This document shows positions 1-4,970 of a stretch of DNA of 12,826 nt, in pieces. The notes beneath the pieces are model-generated. The model searched no databases. It was not told the origin of the DNA and saw nothing but the letters and a program-made list of their open reading frames with translations. The DNA is from an uncultured Bacilli bacterium (GTDB lineage: Bacteria > Bacillota_I > Bacilli_A > RF39 > UBA660), in assembly GCA_951800155.1 (NCBI GenBank), contig CATOJL010000019.1, positions 1-12,826 of the forward strand, given 5' to 3'. The position numbers and the translations under genes are program-made. Within the stretch, counting starts at the first letter, position 1. Every line of letters begins with the position of its first letter.

Positions 1-65
1 GAATTGTAACAACTTGTATGTTTAATAATGTTAAATATTAATTTAAAATGTTTTTTTATGCATTA

Positions 66-119
66 ACTTTTGATAAATGCATATAATAATTATATCAAAA
101 GTGTTGCAAATGATATACT
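66..119 (+). promoter_or_regulatory. Operator/promoter region of the toxin-antitoxin operon
   Basis: Two nested inverted repeats lie upstream of the antitoxin gene. The outer arms are ACTTTTGATA (66-75) and TATCAAAAGT (93-102), 10/10 complementary. Between them sits a perfect 15-bp palindrome, ATATAAT-A-ATTATAT (81-95). An extended -10 of the form TGnTATACT lies at 111-119, so the repeats would cover the -35 zone. Antitoxins of the RelB/DinJ ribbon-helix-helix family usually autorepress by binding such palindromes; that role here is inferred. Confidence 0.5.
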
Positions 120-157
120 TTTATGATAGGATAATTTTAGAAATGGAGTGATATAAT

Positions 158-433
158 ATGGCTACAATGAGTATAAGACTATCAGATAATGATAAAAATG
201 AAGCAGATAATCTTTTTAAAAAATTAGGCATTACGACTAATTCAGCAATTAATATGTTTATTAAACAAAGTATAAGAATGCAAAGTTTACCTTTTACACC
301 AACATTAGAAGTGCCAAACCAAAAGCTTATGAAAGCCTTAGAAGAGTCAGATGTTATTATGCAAGAGTTAAAAGAAGGAAAAAGACAAGGTTATACTGAT
401 ACTGATAGTTTATTTGGTGCATTAGATCAATGA
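158..433 (+). CDS. RelB/DinJ-family antitoxin
   Basis: A 91-aa protein whose first 50 residues match the ribbon-helix-helix DNA-binding region of RelB/DinJ antitoxins: a short beta strand (MATMSIRLSD), then two helices joined around LGITTNSAINMFIKQ. The C-terminal half is acidic and Lys-rich and ends in YTDTDSLFGALD, the part that in this family wraps around and neutralises the toxin. The start is supported by GGAG at 145-148, nine bases upstream. Its stop overlaps the next start as ATGA (430-433), so the two genes should be translationally coupled. It would neutralise the YafQ-like toxin and repress its own operon through the palindromes at 66-102. The family assignment is strong; the specific DinJ label rests mainly on the YafQ-like partner. 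Confidence 0.9.
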   Translation: MATMSIRLSDNDKNEADNLFKKLGITTNSAINMFIKQSIRMQSLPFTPTLEVPNQKLMKALEESDVIMQELKEGKRQGYTDTDSLFGALDQ

Positions 434-717
434 TATACAAGTGTAGAGTGGATTACACGAGTGATTTCAAAAAAGAATATAAAAAAATAAAGAAACAAGG
501 TAAGAATCTTAATAAGATTAGAACTGTTATAGAGCAACTTGCTTGTGGTAATGTTTTAGAATTTCAATATAAAGATCATAAACTAAATGATAATAAAAGA
601 TTTAAAGATTGTAGAGAATGTCACATTGAACCTGATTGGTTGCTTGTATACAGAATTAGTAATGAGGAACTTATTTTGTTATTAGTTGAAACTGGTTCAC
701 ATAGCGACTTATTTTAA
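430..717 (+). CDS. YafQ-family ribosome-dependent mRNA endonuclease toxin
   Basis: A 95-aa protein of the RelE/ParE superfamily, closest in pattern to YafQ, which cuts mRNA in the ribosomal A site. The landmarks YKDHKL, RECHIEPDWLLVYR and TGSHSDLF are present. Comparing with E. coli YafQ from memory, the residues assigned to catalysis (H50, H63, D67, W68, H87, F91) correspond to H50, H65, D69, W70, H91 and F95 here, so an active enzyme is likely. One oddity: the residue before Thr-Gly in the tail, usually Arg (RTGTH in E. coli), is Glu87 here (VETGSH). It overlaps the antitoxin gene by four bases. I see no clear terminator directly after it. Confidence 0.9.
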   Translation: MIYKCRVDYTSDFKKEYKKIKKQGKNLNKIRTVIEQLACGNVLEFQYKDHKLNDNKRFKDCRECHIEPDWLLVYRISNEELILLLVETGSHSDLF

Positions 718-1050
718 TAGTTGAAGAGAATATTAGTGATAGATATACAAAATTCATTGCAAAATATCATTTATTTTTTTACAAAAGGATGACAATATTC
801 TAAAGAATATCGTAGCAAATTAATCTGACAAACAAAAGTTAAATTATAGTTTTTTAAAATCAAAATATTAAATATGGGAAAAGAAAAGTTACATCTTATT
901 TACCACTTAAAAAATTCCAAATCTCTTAAATTCGGTTAAATAAATTTAAACAAATTTGTTGCTTTATAATTGATTTTCAATAGGAAAACAGTATCTTTAA
1001 ATTTTAGTAAACTACTAAAATCAGACCATTTTTTCCGATCATTTAGAGAA
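718..1050. other. Non-coding or decayed AT-rich stretch after the toxin gene
   Basis: I find no credible open reading frame with a ribosome binding site on either strand. Small structures are present: an imperfect ATATTC/GAATAT hairpin around 795-811 and the perfect hairpin listed at 1001-1021. The stretch may be relic sequence at the edge of a mobile segment, but no recognisable protein fragment survives. Confidence 0.5.
1001..1021. repeat. Perfect 9-bp inverted repeat with 3-base loop
   Basis: ATTTTAGTA (1001-1009) is exactly complementary to TACTAAAAT (1013-1021) around the loop AAC. A T-rich run follows only after CAGACCA, so this is a weak terminator candidate for the upstream toxin operon. 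It could equally be a protein-binding palindrome. Confidence 0.55.
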
Positions 1051-1051
1051 T

Positions 1052-1077
1052 AAAGTCTTGTAAATCAGGGCTTTTTT
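1052..1077 (+). terminator. Intrinsic terminator
   Basis: AAAGTCTT (1052-1059) pairs with AGGGCTTT (1067-1074), including two G-U pairs, around a 7-base loop, and is followed directly by a T run to 1077. No intact gene ends just upstream, so it may be left over from a lost gene, or be the distal terminator of the toxin-antitoxin transcript. Confidence 0.6.
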
Positions 1078-1150
1078 AGTGTTTCAACCCCAGTTACTAC
1101 TTATTTATCACTTGTTTTTCGGTTTTGAATTGTAGTATTCACAAGCGGAT

Positions 1151-1306
1151 ATGTATCTCCAGTACAAGCATACAATTACTAAAATGCATTATTTTCAGTT
1201 TCTTGTTATTTTTGCTGTAACGATCTTTTCATGGGAATATAACCTGTTTGTAAGGCGATATCTTTCTATAGCAATGCTTGTATTAGGAAGTATTGCCATC
1301 TTTTAA
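1151..1306 (+). pseudogene. Remnant of a membrane protein, possibly its C-terminus
   Basis: An open frame of 51 codons starts at ATG 1151 (an internal ATG lies at 1184) and ends at TAA 1304-1306. It encodes two hydrophobic stretches, roughly FQFLVIFAVTIF and IAMLVLGSIAIF, separated by a basic NLFVRR loop, as in the last two helices of an integral membrane protein. There is no ribosome binding site before either ATG, and the frame is closed by TAG at 1133-1135. I read it as the tail of a decayed gene; I cannot name the family. It could also be chance open sequence. Confidence 0.3.
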
Positions 1307-1319
1307 AAAGAGTATTTTG

Positions 1320-1328
1320 TGCTATAAT
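1320..1328 (+). promoter_or_regulatory. Extended -10 promoter of the acetyltransferase gene
   Basis: TGCTATAAT is a perfect extended -10 (TGnTATAAT). No good -35 stands at the usual distance; TTTTAA at 1301-1306 is the nearest. An extended -10 can work with a poor -35. It places the transcript start near 1335, about 25 bases before the ATG at 1359. Confidence 0.65.
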
Positions 1329-1358
1329 TAGTTTACATAGTTAGTGGAGGGTTAGCAA

Positions 1359-1880
1359 ATGGAGAAACTAGAAAAAGTAAACTCTAATATGGGAATACTA
1401 GAATATAAAATGTACCAAGATATACCAATGATGGAGATTGGTTCAAGAAATCTTATTTATGGTAAAGATTATTTAGAATTTAAAAAATATATAGAACAAT
1501 GTATAGAAGAAGAAACTATTGCAAATAAAAAATTATATGATGCAACAACGAATCGCTATATTTATTATGTAGATGATTATCCTATTGGTGAAGTAGGAAT
1601 TAGAACTAGCTTAAATCAATTTTGGAAAATGAGAGGTAGCCAAATATTTTATAAGATTAGGGTGTCTGAACGACAAAAGGGATATGGAACTAAAATGATG
1701 AGATTAGTATTAGAAGAATGTAAAAGATTAGGATTTGAGCAAGTAAGAATAAATTGTGATGATTTAAATTATGGTTCTAAAAAATTAATTTTAGGTAGTG
1801 GTGGAAAAGTTGATATAGATCATTACAAAACGAATGAAGGCACAAGTAGCAGTTATATTATAAAGATAAAAAGAAGATGA
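1359..1880 (+). CDS. GNAT-family N-acetyltransferase
   Basis: A 173-aa protein with a GNAT fold from about residue 65. The strand carrying YYVDDYPIGEVGIR is followed by IFYKIRVSERQKGYGTKMM, where QKGYGT (106-111) is the pyrophosphate-binding motif A for acetyl-CoA. Then come the helix RLVLEECKRLGF, the strand VRINCD and the motif B-like NYGSKKLILGSGGKVD. The first 60 residues are less conserved in look and probably shape the substrate pocket. The start is set by GGAGG at 1346-1350, eight bases upstream. It is transcribed alone from the promoter at 1320-1328. GNAT enzymes acetylate amines on antibiotics, proteins or small metabolites; nothing here reveals the substrate. Confidence 0.85.
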   Translation: MEKLEKVNSNMGILEYKMYQDIPMMEIGSRNLIYGKDYLEFKKYIEQCIEEETIANKKLYDATTNRYIYYVDDYPIGEVGIRTSLNQFWKMRGSQIFYKIRVSERQKGYGTKMMRLVLEECKRLGFEQVRINCDDLNYGSKKLILGSGGKVDIDHYKTNEGTSSSYIIKIKRR

Positions 1881-2088
1881 AATAATTATATGAACTTATT
1901 AGTAATTTTAAGTAATTAAAAAAGAAATCTTTAAAAGAAAAAACTTGATTAGTGAATTACATTTCATAGAATAGGATTGATAAACATATATCTTTTTTTA
2001 TAATCTAGAGTGGAAAATATAAAAAATAATATAAACATGTAGCACAAAATTTTAAAATTATTTACCCTAAAGACGTAATATCCAAAAA
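1881..2088. other. Intergenic stretch with no gene seen
   Basis: Very AT-rich, with stop codons in all frames and no ribosome binding site. There is no convincing hairpin with a T run for the acetyltransferase transcript; only weak A/T-rich complementarities are visible around 1978-2006. Confidence 0.5.
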
Positions 2089-2097
2089 TGATATAAT
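2089..2097 (+). promoter_or_regulatory. Extended -10 promoter of the split gene
   Basis: TGATATAAT matches TGnTATAAT exactly. No matching -35 is seen at 17-18 bp. It would start transcription near 2104, leaving a leader of about 55 bases before ATG 2159. Confidence 0.5.
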
Positions 2098-2158
2098 GTA
2101 ATTAAATTCATATTTATATAAATTTAATTATGAACAAAAACAGAAAGGAAAATTGTAA

Positions 2159-2579
2159 ATGAAAATAGCAAAAAGAGTTAAAATTGGAGGCAACGCTTAT
2201 TATATAATTGTTAATGTAGAATATAAAAAAAATAGAAAATACATTTCCTTCACTATGCCTTAAAAATTATAAAGATGACTATTGGGATGGGGGAGACTGT
2301 TCCATTTTAATTGAAGAAGTGGAAAAAAATTATACATCAGAAAAAGCCAAGAATTATGATAAATATATTGGATTTATGGCAGATGTTTTGTATATCTATG
2401 ACAGAATGTCATTTATAGATGGTATAAAAGATGTATACTTCTCTAAAAAGGATAATATTCCTTATGCAGAGGGGTACATTTCTAAAGAGGAAATAGATAA
2501 TTATATTAAAAAATTTAATATTAGTATGCACCAAAACCATAATTTTAAACTTAATGATGCTCGAACTTGGAAACTATAA
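2159..2579 (+). pseudogene. Small unknown protein gene split by a +1 frameshift
   Basis: The first reading frame starts at ATG 2159 after an AAAGGAAA ribosome site (about 2144-2151) and encodes 34 residues, from MKIAKRVKIGGNAYYI to KYISFTMP, ending at TAA 2261-2263. The next frame is open from the same point to TAA 2577-2579. Skipping one T at 2261 gives a continuous protein of about 139 aa, in which KNYKDDYWDGGDCSILIEE follows ISFTMP. The downstream frame has its own GTG at 2319, but no good ribosome site precedes it, so I treat the locus as one broken gene. I do not recognise the family. It is soluble, rich in Lys, Tyr and Asp, with no signal peptide. The shift falls at CCT-TAA, so mutation, sequencing error or a translational +1 shift are all possible. 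Confidence 0.55.
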
Positions 2580-2679
2580 AAATTAAATATAAAGTAGTAA
2601 ATGCCATTAGGAACTTTTATATATACCTATGATTATAGGGATTTATAGTAAAATTACATTTTTTGAAATAAAAAATGAA

Positions 2680-2709
2680 AAAAAGGACTTCGATCTTAAG
2701 TACCTTTTT
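2680..2709 (+). terminator. Intrinsic terminator, probably bidirectional
   Basis: AAAAAGG-ACTT (2680-2690) pairs with AAGT-A-CCTTTTT (2698-2709) around the loop CGATCTT, with one bulged A. The T run serves the plus strand (the split gene). The A run on the left serves minus-strand transcripts from the mini-gene at 2863-3021. Confidence 0.75.
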
Positions 2710-2785
2710 ATATTATTGTATGGAATAATGAACAAATCTTATTTATTATTTCAGCTTTACATAAGGAAACAAATATGAGAGGTTA

Positions 2786-2809
2786 CTGTTATTTTTTCAG
2801 TAATAACAG
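2786..2809. repeat. Perfect 8-bp hairpin
   Basis: CTGTTATT (2786-2793) is exactly complementary to AATAACAG (2802-2809) with an 8-base loop. It lies downstream of the minus-strand mini-gene and lacks a clean T tract on either side, so its role as a transcript end is uncertain. Confidence 0.45.
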
Positions 2810-2862
2810 CCATGCCATATTCACTTTTGAATACTACTTCTTGTGCTATGGCTCACCAGAGT

Positions 2863-3021
2863 TTATATCCACAAGTTAACAGTGTTTCCAGTAGGTCCAA
2901 TATGTTTCATTGGCCCGATTTTTCCTATACAACAAACAGATTTACATTTTGAATCATTTTCAAATTTTTTAAGAGTTTGTGAATAATCCCCATTTCCACA
3001 GTTATTATTTAAACAGTTCAT
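2863..3021 (-). CDS. Small Cys-rich protein with collagen-like Gly triplets (possible truncated gene)
   Basis: A 52-aa frame on the minus strand starts at ATG 3021-3019 and ends at TAA 2865-2863. The start is backed by a strong AAAGGAG site (AGGAG at 3034-3030) eight bases upstream and by TATAAT (minus strand, 3048-3043) before that. The protein has five Cys (residues 3, 8, 26, 30, 31). After them comes GKI-GPM-KHI-GPT-GNT, which looks like the beginning of a Gly-X-Y collagen-like tract as seen in GPTG-repeat spore or surface proteins of Bacillota. Those are far longer, so this may be the N-terminal stump of one. A different minus-strand frame, open from 2852 to TAA 2759-2757, could be its displaced tail. 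Gene reality is fairly likely; the family is a guess. Confidence 0.5.
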   Translation of the reverse strand: MNCLNNNCGNGDYSQTLKKFENDSKCKSVCCIGKIGPMKHIGPTGNTVNLWI

Positions 3022-3042
3022 ATTCCCAACTCCTTTCAAATT

Positions 3043-3069
3043 ATTATATGTGGTACTCTTATTTGTAAA
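3043..3069 (-). promoter_or_regulatory. Candidate promoter of the Cys-rich mini-gene
   Basis: On the minus strand, TATAAT (3048-3043) stands 15 bp after TTTACA (3069-3064). The -10 is perfect; the spacing is two bases shorter than ideal. It lies just upstream of the ribosome site at 3036-3030. Confidence 0.4.
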
Positions 3070-3166
3070 TATTATAAATGGTAGTTTTTAAATAGAGTTT
3101 ATTTTTGATATATGTCTACTAATCCTAGTTTCACTTGAAAATAATTTAATTGTTTAGTAATTATCA

Positions 3167-3195
3167 TTTTCAAATGAGATGTGACATGCTATAAT
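3167..3195 (+). promoter_or_regulatory. Promoter of the tRNA-Arg gene
   Basis: TGCTATAAT at 3187-3195 is a perfect extended -10, ending nine bases before the mature tRNA 5' end. The -35 at 17 bp, TTTTCA (3167-3172), is a partial match. Confidence 0.7.
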
Positions 3196-3203
3196 AGATG
3201 TAT

Positions 3204-3280
3204 GTTTACATAGCTCAGTTGGATAGAGTGCTTCCCTCCGAAGGAAGAGGTCATCAGTTCAAATCTGATTGTAAACACCA
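3204..3280 (+). tRNA. tRNA-Arg (anticodon CCG)
   Basis: A full cloverleaf of 77 nt including encoded CCA. The acceptor arms are GTTTACA (3204-3210) and TGTAAAC (3270-3276), perfectly paired, followed by discriminator A and CCA (3278-3280). The D stem is GCTC/GAGT. The anticodon stem CTTCC/GGAAG holds loop CTCCGAA with anticodon CCG at 3238-3240, which reads CGG. The variable loop is AGGTC, and the T arm is ATCAG-TTCAAAT-CTGAT. It is a single gene with its own promoter. tRNA 3' ends are common integration sites for mobile elements, which matters for the repeat downstream. Confidence 0.97.
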
Positions 3281-3290
3281 GATGAATATC

Positions 3291-3325
3291 ACCTTGAAAT
3301 TTTAAATTCGATAAGAGTTCAAGGT
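3291..3325. repeat. 8-bp inverted repeat just after the tRNA
   Basis: ACCTTGAA (3291-3298) is exactly complementary to TTCAAGGT (3318-3325) across a 19-base AT-rich spacer. It starts 11 bases after the tRNA CCA end. No T run follows, so it is at best a weak terminator; it could be a protein-binding site. Confidence 0.5.
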
Positions 3326-3357
3326 TAAAAATATTTATGGATTGTTAAATTGGTGTT

Positions 3358-3379
3358 ATTGAATCCTAATTGAATCCTA
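3358..3379. repeat. Tandem 11-bp direct repeat downstream of the tRNA
   Basis: ATTGAATCCTA occurs twice head to tail (3358-3368 and 3369-3379) with no mismatch, starting 78 bp after the tRNA 3' end. Short direct repeats near a tRNA resemble arm-type binding sites of tyrosine integrases, but no integrase gene or second attachment core is present in the window. Confidence 0.7.
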
Positions 3380-3380
3380 T

Positions 3381-3495
3381 ATATTGGCAGAACATTGTTT
3401 ATATAAATGAAATATCTAATGTATAAAAATAGTCAATAAAAATTCTTGTTAGCTAAAAAAATGGTTTAATCGTTTATATGAGAACGTATTCATAC
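3381..3495. other. Intergenic stretch with no gene seen
   Basis: No open frame with a ribosome site on either strand. It separates the tRNA region from the terminator at 3496. Confidence 0.5.
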
Positions 3496-3536
3496 AAAAA
3501 AGAAATAATTGTAAAAATTACACTATTTCTTTTTTT
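3496..3536 (+). terminator. Strong intrinsic terminator
   Basis: AAAAAAGAAATA (3496-3507) pairs with TATTTCTTTTTT (3524-3535), and the inner TGTAA/TTACA arms (3510-3514, 3518-3522) extend the stem to an AAA loop. It ends in a T run. The symmetric A run lets it work on the minus strand too. It insulates the envelope genes from transcription out of the tRNA region. Confidence 0.85.
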
Positions 3537-3804
3537 ATGTTACTATGCTAGTAAATAAAAACGAAATTTCCTTTTAAAAAACGAGGAGAGGTGTAAAGAA
3601 TTATACGATTATAGGGAGAATATTAAATGTATAGAAGTAAAGTTTACTATGTAAGTAGATAAATGAAATGTCAAAATGAATAAACTTGTTCATATTTAGA
3701 GGATTTGTTACTATAATTGTTATTATATTAAGACTGAGAAATCTTATTTCTATAATGACAAATGATAATAATTTGGAAATATGATAATACTTTTAGACAT
3801 TGTG
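3537..3804. other. Intergenic region before the thioredoxin-sortase genes
   Basis: No convincing gene. GAGGAGAGGTG at about 3582-3592 looks like a ribosome site but leads only to very short frames (an 11-codon frame begins near 3628). A small AGAAAT-CTT-ATTTCT hairpin lies around 3738-3752. The longer ATG at 3762 is in frame with the next gene but lies upstream of its promoter. Confidence 0.5.
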
Positions 3805-3833
3805 TTGACAGGTTAAGTTTAATCCTGTATTAT
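3805..3833 (+). promoter_or_regulatory. Promoter of the thioredoxin-like surface protein gene
   Basis: A perfect -35 TTGACA (3805-3810) and a -10 TATTAT (3828-3833) are separated by exactly 17 bp. Transcription would start near 3840, right at the AGGAGG ribosome site (3840-3845), giving a very short leader. This rules out the upstream in-frame ATG at 3762. Confidence 0.8.
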
Positions 3834-3854
3834 CTAGTTAGGAGGAGAGATTTT

Positions 3855-4943
3855 ATGAAAAGAAAAACAGTTATTTCAGTTTTTACTTGCCTTATAGCAT
3901 TTTTCATTTGTTCCTTTTATGTATCTGCTAAGGAATATGATGTAACTATGTATGCAACAGAAACTTTGGAGGAAGTTTTTATAAAAGAAGGAGTCACAAA
4001 CTATGATTTGAGCGAATACAACAAAACAGATTTAGATGATAAGAGAGTAACTATTTATTTGTTTCGATTAAACGGATGTCAAAATTGTAAGAACTTTTTG
4101 AACTATACAGCACAAACTTTACTACAAACTTATGGTGATAAAATTAAAATTGTTAGTTTTGAAATGCGTGATGATCAAAGAAATAATAATTTAAGATTAG
4201 ATATTCAAAAGTTTAGAGGAGAAAGCGATAATACAGCTCCATATATTGTTATTGGTAACAAAAGTTGGAATGGACCAATTGATAGTGCAAAACAGAAACA
4301 AATAGAAAAAAGTATTGAAGAAGCATATAATACTCAAAATAAATATGATATATTTAAAGATATGAGTGGGAAGTTATTTAGCCATAATGGAGTTACATTG
4401 GTAAGTGAGCAATCTTTTTCACCAAACTACACATTACAAGCAGTTATGACTTCTAGACAAGATCTAAATTTAGAAGAGGGATATCAATTTATTTATTCAT
4501 TGGATATTACTATGAGGGATGGAAATCAAATTGTTCCAATTCAAAATAGTGCACCACTTCATATTCATGTTTCTATGCCAAATGTATTTGATGCATATAA
4601 AGTAGCTTATGTAGATGCAGGTGGAAATATTGTAGAAGTTCTTGACGCTACTTATGCAAACAATGATTTATCATTTACAACAACTCATTTGTCTGAGTAT
4701 GCTATTTTTGGAAAGAAGAAAGATACTACTCCACCAACTACTCCAGGAGATGGGGGTAATGTGGATAATGATTCAAATACAGATGTAGGAAATGATAACA
4801 ATACGGATCAAACAGTAACAGAAAATGTACCACAAACCTTAGATAATATTCAAAGTTATGTTTTCTTACTTTTATTTGGTTTATGTACTTTTGTAATTAG
4901 TTTTATTCTATATTCTAGAAAAAATTCTAAAAGTTCTATGTAA
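3855..4943 (+). CDS. Secreted thioredoxin-like protein with a sortase B-type sorting signal
   Basis: A 362-aa protein. Residues 1-25 form a signal peptide (KRK, a hydrophobic core, VSA cleavage site). Residues about 62-160 look like a thioredoxin fold: VTIYLFRLNGCQNCKNF with the CxxC pair C75/C78, and TAPYIV carrying the expected cis-proline P129. Residues about 170-286 form a beta-rich extracellular module ending in VSFTTTHLSEYAIFG-like sequence (here LSFTTTHLSEYAIFG), common in Bacillota surface proteins. A Pro/Asn/Asp/Thr-rich linker follows, then VPQTLDN (325-331), a hydrophobic helix (about 335-353) and a basic tail RKNSK. That order is a cell-wall sorting signal, with VPQTLD in place of NPQTN or PxTG. 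The start is chosen from AGGAGG at 3840-3845, the signal peptide and the promoter position. With the sortase next door it is probably wall-anchored and acts on disulfides or thiols outside the cell. Confidence 0.85.
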   Translation: MKRKTVISVFTCLIAFFICSFYVSAKEYDVTMYATETLEEVFIKEGVTNYDLSEYNKTDLDDKRVTIYLFRLNGCQNCKNFLNYTAQTLLQTYGDKIKIVSFEMRDDQRNNNLRLDIQKFRGESDNTAPYIVIGNKSWNGPIDSAKQKQIEKSIEEAYNTQNKYDIFKDMSGKLFSHNGVTLVSEQSFSPNYTLQAVMTSRQDLNLEEGYQFIYSLDITMRDGNQIVPIQNSAPLHIHVSMPNVFDAYKVAYVDAGGNIVEVLDATYANNDLSFTTTHLSEYAIFGKKKDTTPPTTPGDGGNVDNDSNTDVGNDNNTDQTVTENVPQTLDNIQSYVFLLLFGLCTFVISFILYSRKNSKSSM

Positions 4944-4959
4944 GTACATAGAACTTTTT
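4929..4959 (+). terminator. Intrinsic terminator across the stop codon, between substrate and sortase genes
   Basis: AAAAGTTCTATGT (4929-4941) is exactly complementary to ACATAGAACTTTT (4946-4958), a 13-bp stem with a 4-base loop, followed by a T. The left arm encodes the last codons, and the stop TAA is 4941-4943. A ribosome finishing the upstream gene would cover the hairpin, so termination before the sortase gene probably depends on translation. Confidence 0.75.
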
Positions 4960-4970
4960 ATAGGTATTGT

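Noticed and set aside
3762..3854. Upstream in-frame extension of the thioredoxin-like protein
   Set aside because: It lies before the TTGACA-17-TATTAT promoter, lacks a ribosome site, and would bury the signal peptide.
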